Part shown: positions 36,922-49,475 of the stretch, piece by piece
How positions within the stretch are numbered: the first letter of the stretch is position 1
Layout: each line of letters opens with the position of its first letter
Assembly: GCF_009649845.1 (NCBI RefSeq)
Contig: NZ_WJIE01000002.1
Span: 620,001 to 684,000 of the forward strand
Direction: 5' to 3'
Source: Polyangium spumosum
Lineage (GTDB): Bacteria > Myxococcota_A > Polyangia > Polyangiales > Polyangiaceae
DNA: 64,000 nt
Notes under the pieces: model-generated
Databases searched by the model: none
The model's input: only the letters and a program-made list of their open reading frames with translations
What the model was told of the DNA's origin: nothing
Program-made: the position numbers and the translations under genes

Positions 36922-38012
36922 GCGAGTCGAACAACGACAGCGGTGCGGAGAGCGATGACAGCGAGCCGGACAGCGAGCGTCCGGATCGACCGTGGCCAGG
37001 TTTTTATGCCTGGTGCCCGGAGTCGAACCGAATCGACGCCTTCATTGCAGCCGTGTCGGCGCTGGTCGGCGCGTCGAACCGTTGGAATGTAGGCGACCCA
37101 GACGACGCGGACCCTACAAAAGTGGTCTCCCTGTACATGGCCGACGCGGCGCGCCTGATGCGCGATACATACCCCCGGCATGGCTACTCCCACGCGTTCT
37201 TCGAACTCGAGGGATGCTCCGGCGCCAAGTGGGAGTTCAACGCGAGCGTGTTCAGCGATCGGCTCATCGAACGATCCCATTCCGGGCCGATCGGTTGCTG
37301 CTCTTGGATGGGTGGGGTCCTTTTCCCGTCGCGCGTGGCGCTCGCCAAGAAACGGGGGCGCTCCACGGTGGAGGTGGCGGCCGGCGTCGCCTGTCGCATG
37401 GCGATGAACGATATCTACGAGATCCTCATGCGGATCTGTACGTCCAGCGCGGCGATCACGACCGGCGGCTGCTCCGGTGGAACGACTTGGGGCGCTCCGG
37501 TTCTCATGGGAGCGACCTACCATGCCGACGGCAACCCCGTTCGTGATCTCGCTCTGTCGTGGCTCGATCTCCATGACGGAGTGCGCGCCGAGCTCGCTGC
37601 GGGCTCTTCGATCGACACATTGATGGCGCGCATCGAAGCTGCGCCGCGACGCAGCAGCGTTCCCCTCCTCGACGAAGTCCTGTTGAAGCGCGAGGAGGTG
37701 CTGGCGGCGCTCGACCTATCCCCGAACGTCCTCGTAGAGGCCCTCCAGGTATGTGCTGGCAAGACGGATCCCGCTTGGAAAGCCGTCGAGCCAGAGGTCC
37801 TTCAGGCGCTCGACGACATGCGAGACCCTGCGGTAGAGAAGCAGGAAGGCGTCCCCTCGTCCTCCGACGACCACGACCGCTTCATCGAGGAGCACTCGCC
37901 CGTGTTCGTCCGACACCTCGACAACGGCGCCGTCGTCCTGCTCGCCCATCCTTACCGCACCCTCTGGCCCCTCTGGGCCGATACGCTGAATCTGCTCGGG
38001 ATCCGATCCTAG
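36918..38012 (+). CDS. Putative immunity protein of the second toxin cassette
   Basis: 364 residues starting within the toxin stop (ATGA). No signal or TM segment. The N-terminal 25 residues are acidic and Ser-rich; then comes a mixed alpha/beta region with PWPGFYAWCPESNRID, FFELEGCSGAKWEFNAS and GPIGCCSWMGGVLFPSR, Cys- and Trp-rich compared with the host proteins. Codon use and GC look lower than in flanking housekeeping genes. I do not recognise the fold. The immunity role is inferred only from overlap with a nuclease-type toxin gene. Confidence 0.6.
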   Translation: MSESNNDSGAESDDSEPDSERPDRPWPGFYAWCPESNRIDAFIAAVSALVGASNRWNVGDPDDADPTKVVSLYMADAARLMRDTYPRHGYSHAFFELEGCSGAKWEFNASVFSDRLIERSHSGPIGCCSWMGGVLFPSRVALAKKRGRSTVEVAAGVACRMAMNDIYEILMRICTSSAAITTGGCSGGTTWGAPVLMGATYHADGNPVRDLALSWLDLHDGVRAELAAGSSIDTLMARIEAAPRRSSVPLLDEVLLKREEVLAALDLSPNVLVEALQVCAGKTDPAWKAVEPEVLQALDDMRDPAVEKQEGVPSSSDDHDRFIEEHSPVFVRHLDNGAVVLLAHPYRTLWPLWADTLNLLGIRS

Positions 38013-38171
38013 CGAGAGCGCAGCGGCCGCATCTGCCCCAACCTCCTCGCTCGGTCCTCGAGCCCGGAAGGCCCACCACCCCGCCTCCCCACCCCCGCCC
38101 TCCCCTCCCCCACGTGCCCGTTCCCTTCCTCCCCCAGGCCTCGTAACCTCGTTCGACCCCGGGGCTCTGCC

Positions 38172-38974
38172 ATGGCCATCCGACCTTCCCAGCGGAACAA
38201 CACGCGCCTCGTCGGCGCAGGTGACACCACGATCGTCCTCGCCCACGGCTTCGGGACCGATCAGACCGCCTGGCGCAACCAGGAGCCCGCCCTCGCCGCG
38301 CGCCACCGCGTCCTGCTCTTCGACCACGTGGGCGCCGGACACTCCGACCTCTCCGCCTACAGCCCCCGCCGCTACGGCAGCCTCCGCAGCTACGCGCTCG
38401 ACCTCCTCCACCTGCTCGAAGAGCTCACCCTCGAGCACGTCATCTACGTCGGCCACTCCATGAGCGGCATGATCGGCGTCCTCGCCGCGATCGAAGAGCC
38501 TCGCCGCTTCCGCAAGCTCATCCTGCTCGGCGCCTCGCCGCGTTACCTCGACGACGAAGGGTACGTCGGCGGCTTCAAGCGCGAGGACCTCGACGGCCTC
38601 TACGAGGCCATGCAGTCGAACTTCCACGCCTGGGCCAGCGGCTTCGCCCCGATCGCCACGGCCAACCCCGACAAGCCCGACCTCGCCCGCGACTTCGCCC
38701 AGACCCTCGCCGCCCTCCGGCCCGACATCGGCCTCCACGTCGCCCGTACCACCTTCGAATCCGACCACCGCCGAGACCTCCCCGCCCTCCAGATCCCCAC
38801 GCTCGTCCTGCAGTCGCAGGCCGACATCGCCGTCCCCGTCGAGGTCGGCGCCTACCTCGCGCGCCACATCCCACGCGCCGAGCTCCAGGTCCTCGACGCG
38901 ACCGGCCACCTGCCTCACTGGAGCGCCCCCGAACGCGTGACGAACGAGATCCTCTCGTTCGCCGCCTCCCCGTG

Positions 38975-38975
<1 letters not shown>
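38172..38975 (+). CDS. RsbQ-like alpha/beta-hydrolase
   Basis: 267 residues. The sequence follows RsbQ/KAI2-D14-type hydrolases along its length: RNNTRLVGAG, LAHGFGTDQTAWR, LFDHVGAGHSDLSAY, GHSMSGMIGVLAA, LGASPRYLDDEGYVGGF. The catalytic triad is Ser96, Asp218 and His246, nearly the same positions as in Bacillus subtilis RsbQ. RsbQ acts with the PAS-phosphatase RsbP in energy-stress signalling, probably by making or sensing a small ligand. Here the stop overlaps the start of a PAS hybrid histidine kinase, suggesting a sensor pair. A pyrimidine-rich, featureless 159-bp gap lies upstream. Confidence 0.87.
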
Positions 38976-41869
<2,894 letters not shown>

Positions 41870-43034
41870 AACGTCGTGCCCCGGCCCATTTCGCTCTCGA
41901 CCCAGACCCTGCCGCCGAGCGCGGCCACGAGCCCCTGGACGATGGCGAGCCCGAGCCCGCTGCCCTTGTAGGCGACGCCGCTGCCCCGCCAGTAAGGCTC
42001 GAAGAGGTTTGGCAGGTGCTCGGCCGGGATCCCGCGGCCGGTGTCCGCCACGGAGAAGAGCACCTCGTCCCCGCGCCTCTCCGCGCGCACGACGATGGAG
42101 CCGCCCGGCTCCGTCGCGTCGATCGCATTGCTGATCAGGTTGCCGAGGATCTGGAGCACCCGCACCGGATCACAGAGCACCCGCGGCAGCTCTCCGGCGC
42201 ACGCGCCTTGCAAACGCAGCCCCTTCTCCTTCGCCCTGCCCTCGAAATTCGCCACGGCTTCCATCGTGAGCTTGCGTGGATCGTCGGGGTCGTGCGCGAC
42301 CGAGAGGCGCTTCTCCGACAGGGCCGCGAGGTCCACGAGGTCCTCGATGATGCGCGCCATGTGCCGCGCCTGCCGCAGGACCGTCCCGGCGCGTTGCCGC
42401 AGCTCGGCCCCGGCCTCGCCGGGTGGCGCTTTCCGGGCCATGAGCTCGAGGCCCATCGTGATCACGCTGAGCGGGTTGCGCAGGTCGTGGGAGACGATCC
42501 CGAGGATACGTTCGCGCGCCGCGATGGCCTCCTTCAGCTCGGAGACGTCGACGCTCACGCCCTGGAGGATCGGTCTGCCCGCGCGCTCGGCCACGTGCAC
42601 GCCGGTGTGGAACCAGAGGACACGACCGTCCGGCCGGCGAAACCGATGATCGTACCGCTCGTCCCTCCGCTCCGCGATGCAATGGCGGAAGAGCGCGAGC
42701 AGGTTGTCTCGATCCGGGGGCGGGACGAAGGTGGACCAGAAATCGGGCACGCTCATCCATTCCTCCGGCGACATGCCGGAGACACCGAGGGCCCGGTCGC
42801 TCACGAAGGAGAACCGCAACGTCTGCGCGTCGGCCTCCCAGACGACGGCGTGATCGAGGTTGTTCACGAGGTCGCGGAAGCGCAGCCTCTCGATGTCGAC
42901 CTGGGCGAGGACACGCTCGAGCTCGGCGCGCGGCCGGCCGAAGCGCGCGCCGAACCAGCGGACCAACCGCCCCTTCCTTCCCTGGTGTTCCCTCGGGTCC
43001 ATGCGCTCTCGGGTTCCCTGGGGCCGAGCGCCCT

Positions 43035-46000
43035 CTATCGGCAGGGGTTTTCCCTGACCGAGGCGGCCTGGCCGTCACAGGGGAGCTCGACCGTGAACAC
43101 CGATCCGGCGCCCACCTCGCTCTGGACACGGAGCGTGCCCCCGTGCGCCTCCGCGATCCGGCGGCTGATGTACAGGCCGAGCCCGAGCCCACCATAGTTC
43201 TCGGACGCGGCGCGCTCGAAGCGCTCGAAGATCTGGTCCCGCCGCGCCGGGTCGATGCCAATGCCGTGGTCCCGGATCACGACCCACGCGATCCCCCGCT
43301 CCTCGCCGAAGGAGACCTCGATGGGCTTGCCGGCGCCGAACTTGATCGCATTGGAGAGCAGGTTCGTCAGGATCTGATCCACGCGCTCGGGATCCCAGTG
43401 GCCAACGACGTGAGGGCCGCCCCGGATGTGGACCGGGCACCGCGCCTGCGCGAGCTCCGGCGCGAGCTGGTCGACCGCCTTGCGGACGAGCGCGGCGAGG
43501 TCGACGTCCTCGCGCTCGAGCAAGAGCAGGCCTGCATGGAGCTGCGAGACATCCACGAGGGCCTTGTTCAGCCGGGCCAGGCGCGTCGCTTGCCGCAGGC
43601 CCCGCTCGACCAGCCTGCCCATCACGTGCAGATCCCCCCCGCGCCCCGATTCGATGGCCCGGTTCATCGATTGCAACGTGAGCTTGAGGGACGTCACCGG
43701 CGTGTTCAGCTCGTGCGAGGCCACCGTGAGGAACTCGTCCCGCACGCGGATGGCCTGCTGGGTCTCGTGGTAGAGCCGCTCGTTGTCGATCGCGGCCGCC
43801 TCGGCCTCCGCGCGCGCCGCCTGCTCCTTTTCGAGGAGCAGCGCATTCTCCAGGGAGATGGCCGCCTGCGAGGCGAGTAACGAGAGGGCGACGAGCCGGG
43901 CAGGCGTGAAGGCGCCCGAGAGCACGTTGTTCTCCAGGTAGAGCAAGAAGGTCGCCTCGCCTTGCCGGAGAATGGGCAGGCCGAGGAGCGACCGCGGCTT
44001 CACGCGGGTGATGTACGGGTCCGCCGCGTATCTCGGGTCCTCGAACGCGTCGTCGAGGATCACGCGCTCCTTCGTCCGGAAAGCATACGTGACGATCGAG
44101 ACGGGCACGTCCGACGACGAGATCGGCCGCGCCGGGAGGATCCTCGTCGAGATACCTCTCGCCTCGAGGGACGCCTCCGCCGCGATCGAGGCCTCGCCGT
44201 CCTTGCAGCGGATCAGCGCGCCCCTTTGCGCCCCGCTCTGCTCGAGGACGACCGTGAGCAGCGTGCGCGAGAGCTTGTCGAAGGTGATCTCGCTCGAAAT
44301 GGTCTGCGAGGCCTTCGTCACCGAGAGCAGGTCGAGCTCCGCGGGCTGGACCACGACGGTGGCGGTGGGCCCGAGCAGCCTCGTGTCGAGGGAGGGGGGG
44401 AAAAGCGCGTCGAGCTGCCGCGCCTTTGCGTCGGCGCCCCAGCGAAGATATCGAGCGCGGGCCTCGCGCAGGTAGGTGTCGGCGAAGAGCTCGAAGCCAC
44501 GCGCGTGGTGAAACCGCGCCGCCATTTCGTAGGCGATCGCCTCGTCCTGGACGAACCCGTTCTCGCAGGCCGAACGGATCGCTTGCTCGTACATCTGCTC
44601 GGCCCGCGCCTCCTCGCCGGAGATACGCGCGATCTCGGCGGCGACCAGCGCCACGCGATGCGCGAAGTTCTCGGGGCAGCTCTCCGCCCACACCGCGAGC
44701 TGCCCGTGGTGGGCGACGAGCGCCGCGAGGTGCCCGGCTCGCTCGTCGGCAGGCACTTCGTCGTGGCGCGTGGCCCGCGCGAGCGCGGCATGAAAATGGT
44801 ATTCGGCGATCTCGAAGAAGGACGGCGACGTCCAGAGGAGCGGCTCGGCCTTCGACGCGGACGCGACGGCGGCCGCGGCGTCGCCCGCGAAGAAGCGCGC
44901 CTGGAGCTTGCGGATCCAGTACCAGCAGGCCGCGATCGCGAGGCGCGGATCCGCGGCGAGGTGCTGCTCGAATCGGCGCTCGTCGAATGGGTCGTCGTCG
45001 AGGGAAGAGACGTCGCCCGTCAGGCCGCGCAGGTGCCGGATGAGCTGCAGTTGCCCCGTGAGGATGTCCACGACGAGCCCGAACCTCGCCTTCCGCGCGA
45101 ATGCGAGCGACGCCTCGGCCTCCCGCTGCACGTCGTCGAGCGGGTCGCCCGCGGCGAGGACGAGCGTGATCGCGCAGTTGCGGGTATACGACGCGTACAG
45201 GAGATCGCCGGTCTCCTCGGCCGCGCTCTGGGCGCGCCGCAAGAGCGGGAGCCCCACGCGGAGGTGCCGGGTCCAGGGATTGACGAGGGCCCCGAAATCC
45301 AGATAGACGCGCGCCTTGAAGCGGAGCAGCGAGAGCTTCTCCTGCAGGTCGAAGCCGACCTTGCCGAACCGGAAGCCCGCCTGATACGCGCCGAAGCGCG
45401 GCCCGAGGATCATGCCGAGCCTCACGTAGGCGAGGCACGATCCGTCGCTGTTCCCGTGCTCCAGGCTGAGGTTCGCCATGCGACCGACGACGAGGCAATG
45501 CAAGTTCTCGTCGGTGAACATCGCCGGGGATTGCACCGCCGTGAGCACGTCCATCGTCGCGCGGCAGACGGGATCGGTCACCCTGGGCAGGTCCACGAGC
45601 GCCTCGATCGGCCGGCCTCCGAGCCGCTGCCACAGCCGCTCGTATTCTCGACGCACCTCGTCGTCCGTCGGCCGCGCGGGCCACGTGACGCCGACGAGCT
45701 CGAGGTATTCGCGGCACGCGTCGACGGCGAGGTCGCTCCTGTCCATGGTCGTGTAGAGCGCGATTCGCGTGCACGTCAGGGCGGCCCGGTCGAGGACGCC
45801 CCTCGCGTGGCGCCAGATCACCCCGAGCCGCGCCTCCGCAGCGGAGAGCTCGCCGGTCAAGAACTCGCATTCGGCGCGGTGGTGCTCGAGCGCGAAGGTG
45901 AGCTCGTACCGCCGGTCCCAGCCATCCCGGGCGAGGAGCGCCGAGCCGGCGGCGAGATACTTCAACGCCGACGCATGAGCGGTCGCCCCCTCGGCGCGCT

Positions 46001-48221
46001 TTCCCGCCAGCAGATCGAGCTCGGCCACCCGCTCTCGCTCCTCCTGCGACGTGATCAACGCGGCCCCGCGGTCGAGCTGGTTCACGATTTCGAAGATCTT
46101 CTCCTCGCGCCGCTCGGGCGGCGTGCGCGAGACGAGCAGCCTGCCGATGGCGAGGTGCAAAGCCGCCCGCTCGCCCTCGGGGACGAGCGAATACGCCGCC
46201 TCCTGGACGCGGTCGTGGAGGAATTTGTACATGCCGTCGAAGCGGAAGACGAGCCCCGCGCGGACGGCCTCCCAGAGCTCCGCGTGCGTCGCGGCCTCCG
46301 AGCCTCCTCGGACCATCGAGAAGACCGCGACCTCCGCGGTGCTCCCGAGGCAAGCGAGATACGTGAGCGCCTCCCGGGTGCCCTCGGGGAGCCGCGCGAG
46401 TTTCCCGACCATCAACCCGACCACGTTATCGGTGAAGTTCTTTTCGCGGATCTTCTGCACCTCCCAGCGAAAGGCCTCCGCGTGCTCGTCGAATTCGATG
46501 AGGCGCTCCTCGTGGAGCGCGGTGAGGAACTGGATCGCGAAGAAGGGATTGCCGGCCGTCTTCTCGTGGACCAGGTCGGCGAGCGGCGCGACCTGCTCGC
46601 GTGGGCAATGGAGCGCGTCGCCGAGCAGCGTGGCGAGGTCCTCCCGGGAGAGCGGGCCGAGCACGATGGAAGAGACACGCGTGCCCTCCTTTCGCACCTC
46701 GTCGATCGTCCGCACGAGCGGGTGGGAGGTGGTCACTTCATTGTCCCGGTGCGCGCCGATCAAGAGGAGATGGCGCACCTCGGGGTGCGTCACGAGATCA
46801 CGCAGGAGCCCGAGGCTCTCGGCGTCGGCCCACTGGAGATCGTCGAGGAACAACACGAGGGGGTGCGGCTCTCTGGCGAACACCCCGATGAAGTGGCGGA
46901 AGACGATGCGGAACCGGTTCTGCGCCTCGGTCGGCGGCAGCTCGGCGACCGGCGGCTGCCTCCCGACGACGAGCTCGACCTCCGGGATCACGTCCACGAC
47001 GAGCTGGCCATTGACCCCGAGGGCGCGCTCGAGCTCTCGCCGAAATGCGGCGATACGCTCCTCGCTGCCGGCCAGGATCTCGAGCACGAGCTCCCGGAAC
47101 GCCCGGACGAACGTGGCGTAGGGGATGTCGCGGTTGTACGGGTCGAATTTCCCCGAAATGAAGAAGCCACGCGCGCGCGCGACGGGCTTGTAGAGCTCGT
47201 GGACCAGCGACGATTTGCCGATGCCGGGGTGGCCCGAGACCTGCACGACCTCCGGAGATCCCGTGCCGGCCACGCGCTCGAAGGCGCCGAGCAGCGCGGC
47301 GATCTCCTCGGCGCGGCCGTAGAGCTTCTGGGGGATCTCGAGGCGGCCCGAGGCGTCGTGCTCGGCCAGGGGAAACGGGTCGATCCTCCCTTTGGCGCGC
47401 CATTCGGCGAGGGATCGCTCGAGGTCGTGCTGCAAGCCCCGCGCGGTCTGATAACGATCCTCCGCCATCTTGGCGAGGAGCTTCATGACGAGCGCGGAGA
47501 GGACCTCGGGCAGGGCCGGGACCCACGCTCCGGGCGGCTCCGGGACACGGGCGATCTGGCAATGCACCCATTCGAGCGCGTCCACGGCCTCGAAGGGCAG
47601 GCGCCCGGTGAGCATTTCATAAAACGTCACGCCGAGGGCATAGAGGTCGGCGCGGCTGTCGATCGCCCGGTTCATCCGGCCCGTCTGCTCCGGCGAGAGG
47701 TAGGGCAACGAGCCTTCGATGAGGCTCGGGCTCTCGGGGGCCTTGTGCTCACGGGGCAGACCAACCGCGAGCCCGAAATCGGAGAGCTTGACCTCGGCCG
47801 TGGCCGCGTTGACGAGGATATTCTGGGGCTTCAGGTCTTTGTGGATGACGTCACGCTGGTGGAGGTCCGCGAGGGCCGACGCGATACGGGACGCGAGGAC
47901 GAGGAAGCGCTCGATGGGCATGGGCGCGCCGAGGAGGCGATCGAGCGACTCGCCGCCGAAATCCTCCATCACGAGCGCCGGCATTCCCTCGTACGTCTCG
48001 AGGCCGAGCGGCTTGACGATGGTCGGGAGGTCGAGCTGCTTGCCGATCTCGTATTCGTGCTTCAAGCGCTCGAGATCACGCGGTCGGCTGCGCCTCCGAT
48101 CGAGCACCTTCAGGATCACGGGGACGCGATCGGCCGTCCGGACGCCGCGGAGGACGATGGTGCTTCGACCTTCGTGAACGACCTGGGAAATCGCGAACGG
48201 GGAGACGTCCTGCGTCGGCAT
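43035..48221 (-). CDS. Trifunctional Ser/Thr kinase / AAA ATPase / GAF sensor histidine kinase
   Basis: 1,728 residues. Residues 1-280 are a Hanks kinase (HKDLKPQN, DFGLAV, SPEQTGR). From about 295 comes a MalT/PknK-like ATPase with GHPGIGKSS (Walker A, near 330) and LVLFLDDLQWAD (Walker B). A long helical TPR-like region spans about 600-1260, a GAF domain about 1290-1440, a coiled-coil linker, HisKA with ASHELNTPVTS (His about 1503) and HATPase_c to the end (NLLSNAIKFG, GLGLGLYISRRIAEAHGG). The first glycine loop is degenerate (VVHEGRSTIVLRG). This fusion type is known from myxobacteria and cyanobacteria. No transmembrane segment. Confidence 0.95.
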   Translation of the reverse strand: MPTQDVSPFAISQVVHEGRSTIVLRGVRTADRVPVILKVLDRRRSRPRDLERLKHEYEIGKQLDLPTIVKPLGLETYEGMPALVMEDFGGESLDRLLGAPMPIERFLVLASRIASALADLHQRDVIHKDLKPQNILVNAATAEVKLSDFGLAVGLPREHKAPESPSLIEGSLPYLSPEQTGRMNRAIDSRADLYALGVTFYEMLTGRLPFEAVDALEWVHCQIARVPEPPGAWVPALPEVLSALVMKLLAKMAEDRYQTARGLQHDLERSLAEWRAKGRIDPFPLAEHDASGRLEIPQKLYGRAEEIAALLGAFERVAGTGSPEVVQVSGHPGIGKSSLVHELYKPVARARGFFISGKFDPYNRDIPYATFVRAFRELVLEILAGSEERIAAFRRELERALGVNGQLVVDVIPEVELVVGRQPPVAELPPTEAQNRFRIVFRHFIGVFAREPHPLVLFLDDLQWADAESLGLLRDLVTHPEVRHLLLIGAHRDNEVTTSHPLVRTIDEVRKEGTRVSSIVLGPLSREDLATLLGDALHCPREQVAPLADLVHEKTAGNPFFAIQFLTALHEERLIEFDEHAEAFRWEVQKIREKNFTDNVVGLMVGKLARLPEGTREALTYLACLGSTAEVAVFSMVRGGSEAATHAELWEAVRAGLVFRFDGMYKFLHDRVQEAAYSLVPEGERAALHLAIGRLLVSRTPPERREEKIFEIVNQLDRGAALITSQEERERVAELDLLAGKRAEGATAHASALKYLAAGSALLARDGWDRRYELTFALEHHRAECEFLTGELSAAEARLGVIWRHARGVLDRAALTCTRIALYTTMDRSDLAVDACREYLELVGVTWPARPTDDEVRREYERLWQRLGGRPIEALVDLPRVTDPVCRATMDVLTAVQSPAMFTDENLHCLVVGRMANLSLEHGNSDGSCLAYVRLGMILGPRFGAYQAGFRFGKVGFDLQEKLSLLRFKARVYLDFGALVNPWTRHLRVGLPLLRRAQSAAEETGDLLYASYTRNCAITLVLAAGDPLDDVQREAEASLAFARKARFGLVVDILTGQLQLIRHLRGLTGDVSSLDDDPFDERRFEQHLAADPRLAIAACWYWIRKLQARFFAGDAAAAVASASKAEPLLWTSPSFFEIAEYHFHAALARATRHDEVPADERAGHLAALVAHHGQLAVWAESCPENFAHRVALVAAEIARISGEEARAEQMYEQAIRSACENGFVQDEAIAYEMAARFHHARGFELFADTYLREARARYLRWGADAKARQLDALFPPSLDTRLLGPTATVVVQPAELDLLSVTKASQTISSEITFDKLSRTLLTVVLEQSGAQRGALIRCKDGEASIAAEASLEARGISTRILPARPISSSDVPVSIVTYAFRTKERVILDDAFEDPRYAADPYITRVKPRSLLGLPILRQGEATFLLYLENNVLSGAFTPARLVALSLLASQAAISLENALLLEKEQAARAEAEAAAIDNERLYHETQQAIRVRDEFLTVASHELNTPVTSLKLTLQSMNRAIESGRGGDLHVMGRLVERGLRQATRLARLNKALVDVSQLHAGLLLLEREDVDLAALVRKAVDQLAPELAQARCPVHIRGGPHVVGHWDPERVDQILTNLLSNAIKFGAGKPIEVSFGEERGIAWVVIRDHGIGIDPARRDQIFERFERAASENYGGLGLGLYISRRIAEAHGGTLRVQSEVGAGSVFTVELPCDGQAASVRENPCR

Positions 48222-48304
48222 GCGAAAGTCGCCACTCGGAAGCTAGCACGGGGCGTGCACTTTTTCGGCCAGGCGGCCTCCCCCGCGCTTGCTCGATCGA
48301 TGGC

Positions 48305-49402
48305 TCAGGGGCGGGCCGTCGCGACCATGAGATCGTCCACCCAGAAGCGCTGATCCACGGGCGAGCCGTCGCCGATGTAGGGGAGCATCGCGAACTGATT
48401 GAATTGCATGTCGGGGTGGGCGCCCGTGCGGAAGAGGATCTCGTCGCTCTCGATCAGGGTCTTGCCGTCCTGCACCCAGCGGATTTTCCCGTTCGGAAGG
48501 CCGATCCCATTCTCGATCGTGTTGAGCTCGAAGTAGACCTCCACGAGGTGCCAGGTGTTCTTCGCGTTCGGGCCCGCGGCGTCCGTGAAGGCGCCGTCGG
48601 CCGTCCAGTGCCGCGAGCTGTACCAGGTGCCGTCGCCGTTCGCGAAGCAATCGCGCCCCTCGACGAGCCCCGCGAGCCCGTTGCACGCGCACGCCGAGCG
48701 GTCCTCGGTGAACATGTAATCGTCGAAGCTCCCATTGCAGCCGACGAACGTCCCGTTGTTGCGCAGGATGCAGCCGAGGTCGACGTTCTTGCTGTCCTGC
48801 AGCCCGAGGAACGCCTTGCCCTGCACGACCTCGGTGTACGTCGTGAGGTAGGTATGCGAGGGCCCGACCCATTTGTCGTCCTCGTTCGTGAGGAAATGGA
48901 ACATGTGCGGGTGATACGGCTTCCCCGAGCCCACCCAGTCGTCGCTGAACTTGAGCCAGAACCGCAGGTACACCGAATTCGTCGGCGTCACGGGGTGACG
49001 GGCGGGTTTGCCCTGCGCGCACGCGGTCCCGCCGGGCGCGAAGGCGCACTCGAACGAAGTGGCGCTGCCGGGCGCGTGTTCGGCCGTCGACAGCGCCCCT
49101 TCCGCGCCGTCGTACCAGCCACGCGCGGCGAAATCACCGTCCTCGAAGGTCTCCTCGAAGAGGACGGTCCCGCCGCCCGGGATGTCCGCGTTCATCACGC
49201 CGCCCGCGCCGCCCTGGCCCCCGCCGGAGCCCCCTTGTCCGCCGCCCCCTGCGGCGCCCGCGCCGCCCTGCCCGCCGCCGCCCGCGCCGCCTTGCCCGGG
49301 GCTCGTCGTCCCGCTGCTCTCGCCCTCTCCCCCGCCACAAGCCGCGATCGAAAGAGCGACGAGCGAGAGCATAACCACGCGAAGAGTGATTCCGTGTCGC
49401 AT
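48305..49402 (-). CDS. Gly-rich-linker lipoprotein, carbohydrate-binding/lyase-like beta-sandwich
   Basis: 365 residues from ATG 49402, chosen because GGAGGAGG lies about ten bases upstream and it gives lipobox IAAC (Cys22). A Gly/Gln/Ala-rich linker (about 25-75) tethers a beta-rich domain: FEETFEDGDFAARGWYDG, YLRFWLKFSDDWVG, NTWHLVEVYFELNT and a final VDDLMVAT. This pattern is like concanavalin-type polysaccharide lyase or carbohydrate-binding modules. Six or more cysteines suggest disulfides. Last gene of the FadL-lipoprotein operon, 73 bp after the FadL-like gene. Confidence 0.72.
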   Translation of the reverse strand: MRHGITLRVVMLSLVALSIAACGGGEGESSGTTSPGQGGAGGGGQGGAGAAGGGGQGGSGGGQGGAGGVMNADIPGGGTVLFEETFEDGDFAARGWYDGAEGALSTAEHAPGSATSFECAFAPGGTACAQGKPARHPVTPTNSVYLRFWLKFSDDWVGSGKPYHPHMFHFLTNEDDKWVGPSHTYLTTYTEVVQGKAFLGLQDSKNVDLGCILRNNGTFVGCNGSFDDYMFTEDRSACACNGLAGLVEGRDCFANGDGTWYSSRHWTADGAFTDAAGPNAKNTWHLVEVYFELNTIENGIGLPNGKIRWVQDGKTLIESDEILFRTGAHPDMQFNQFAMLPYIGDGSPVDQRFWVDDLMVATARP

Positions 49403-49475
49403 GAAGAAAGCCTCCTCCCGTCGAGCGTAGCGGAGGAGGCGGCGGGCGCGAAGCGAGAAATCGAGGCGCTCGGGG

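Noticed and set aside
38013-38171. Pyrimidine-rich gap between the second immunity gene and the RsbQ-like gene
   Set aside because: No promoter, hairpin or small gene could be made out.
43962-48353. 1,463-codon open frame on the plus strand opposite the giant kinase
   Set aside because: Low-complexity Arg/Leu/Glu shadow; the minus strand has clear kinase, ATPase and histidine-kinase motifs.
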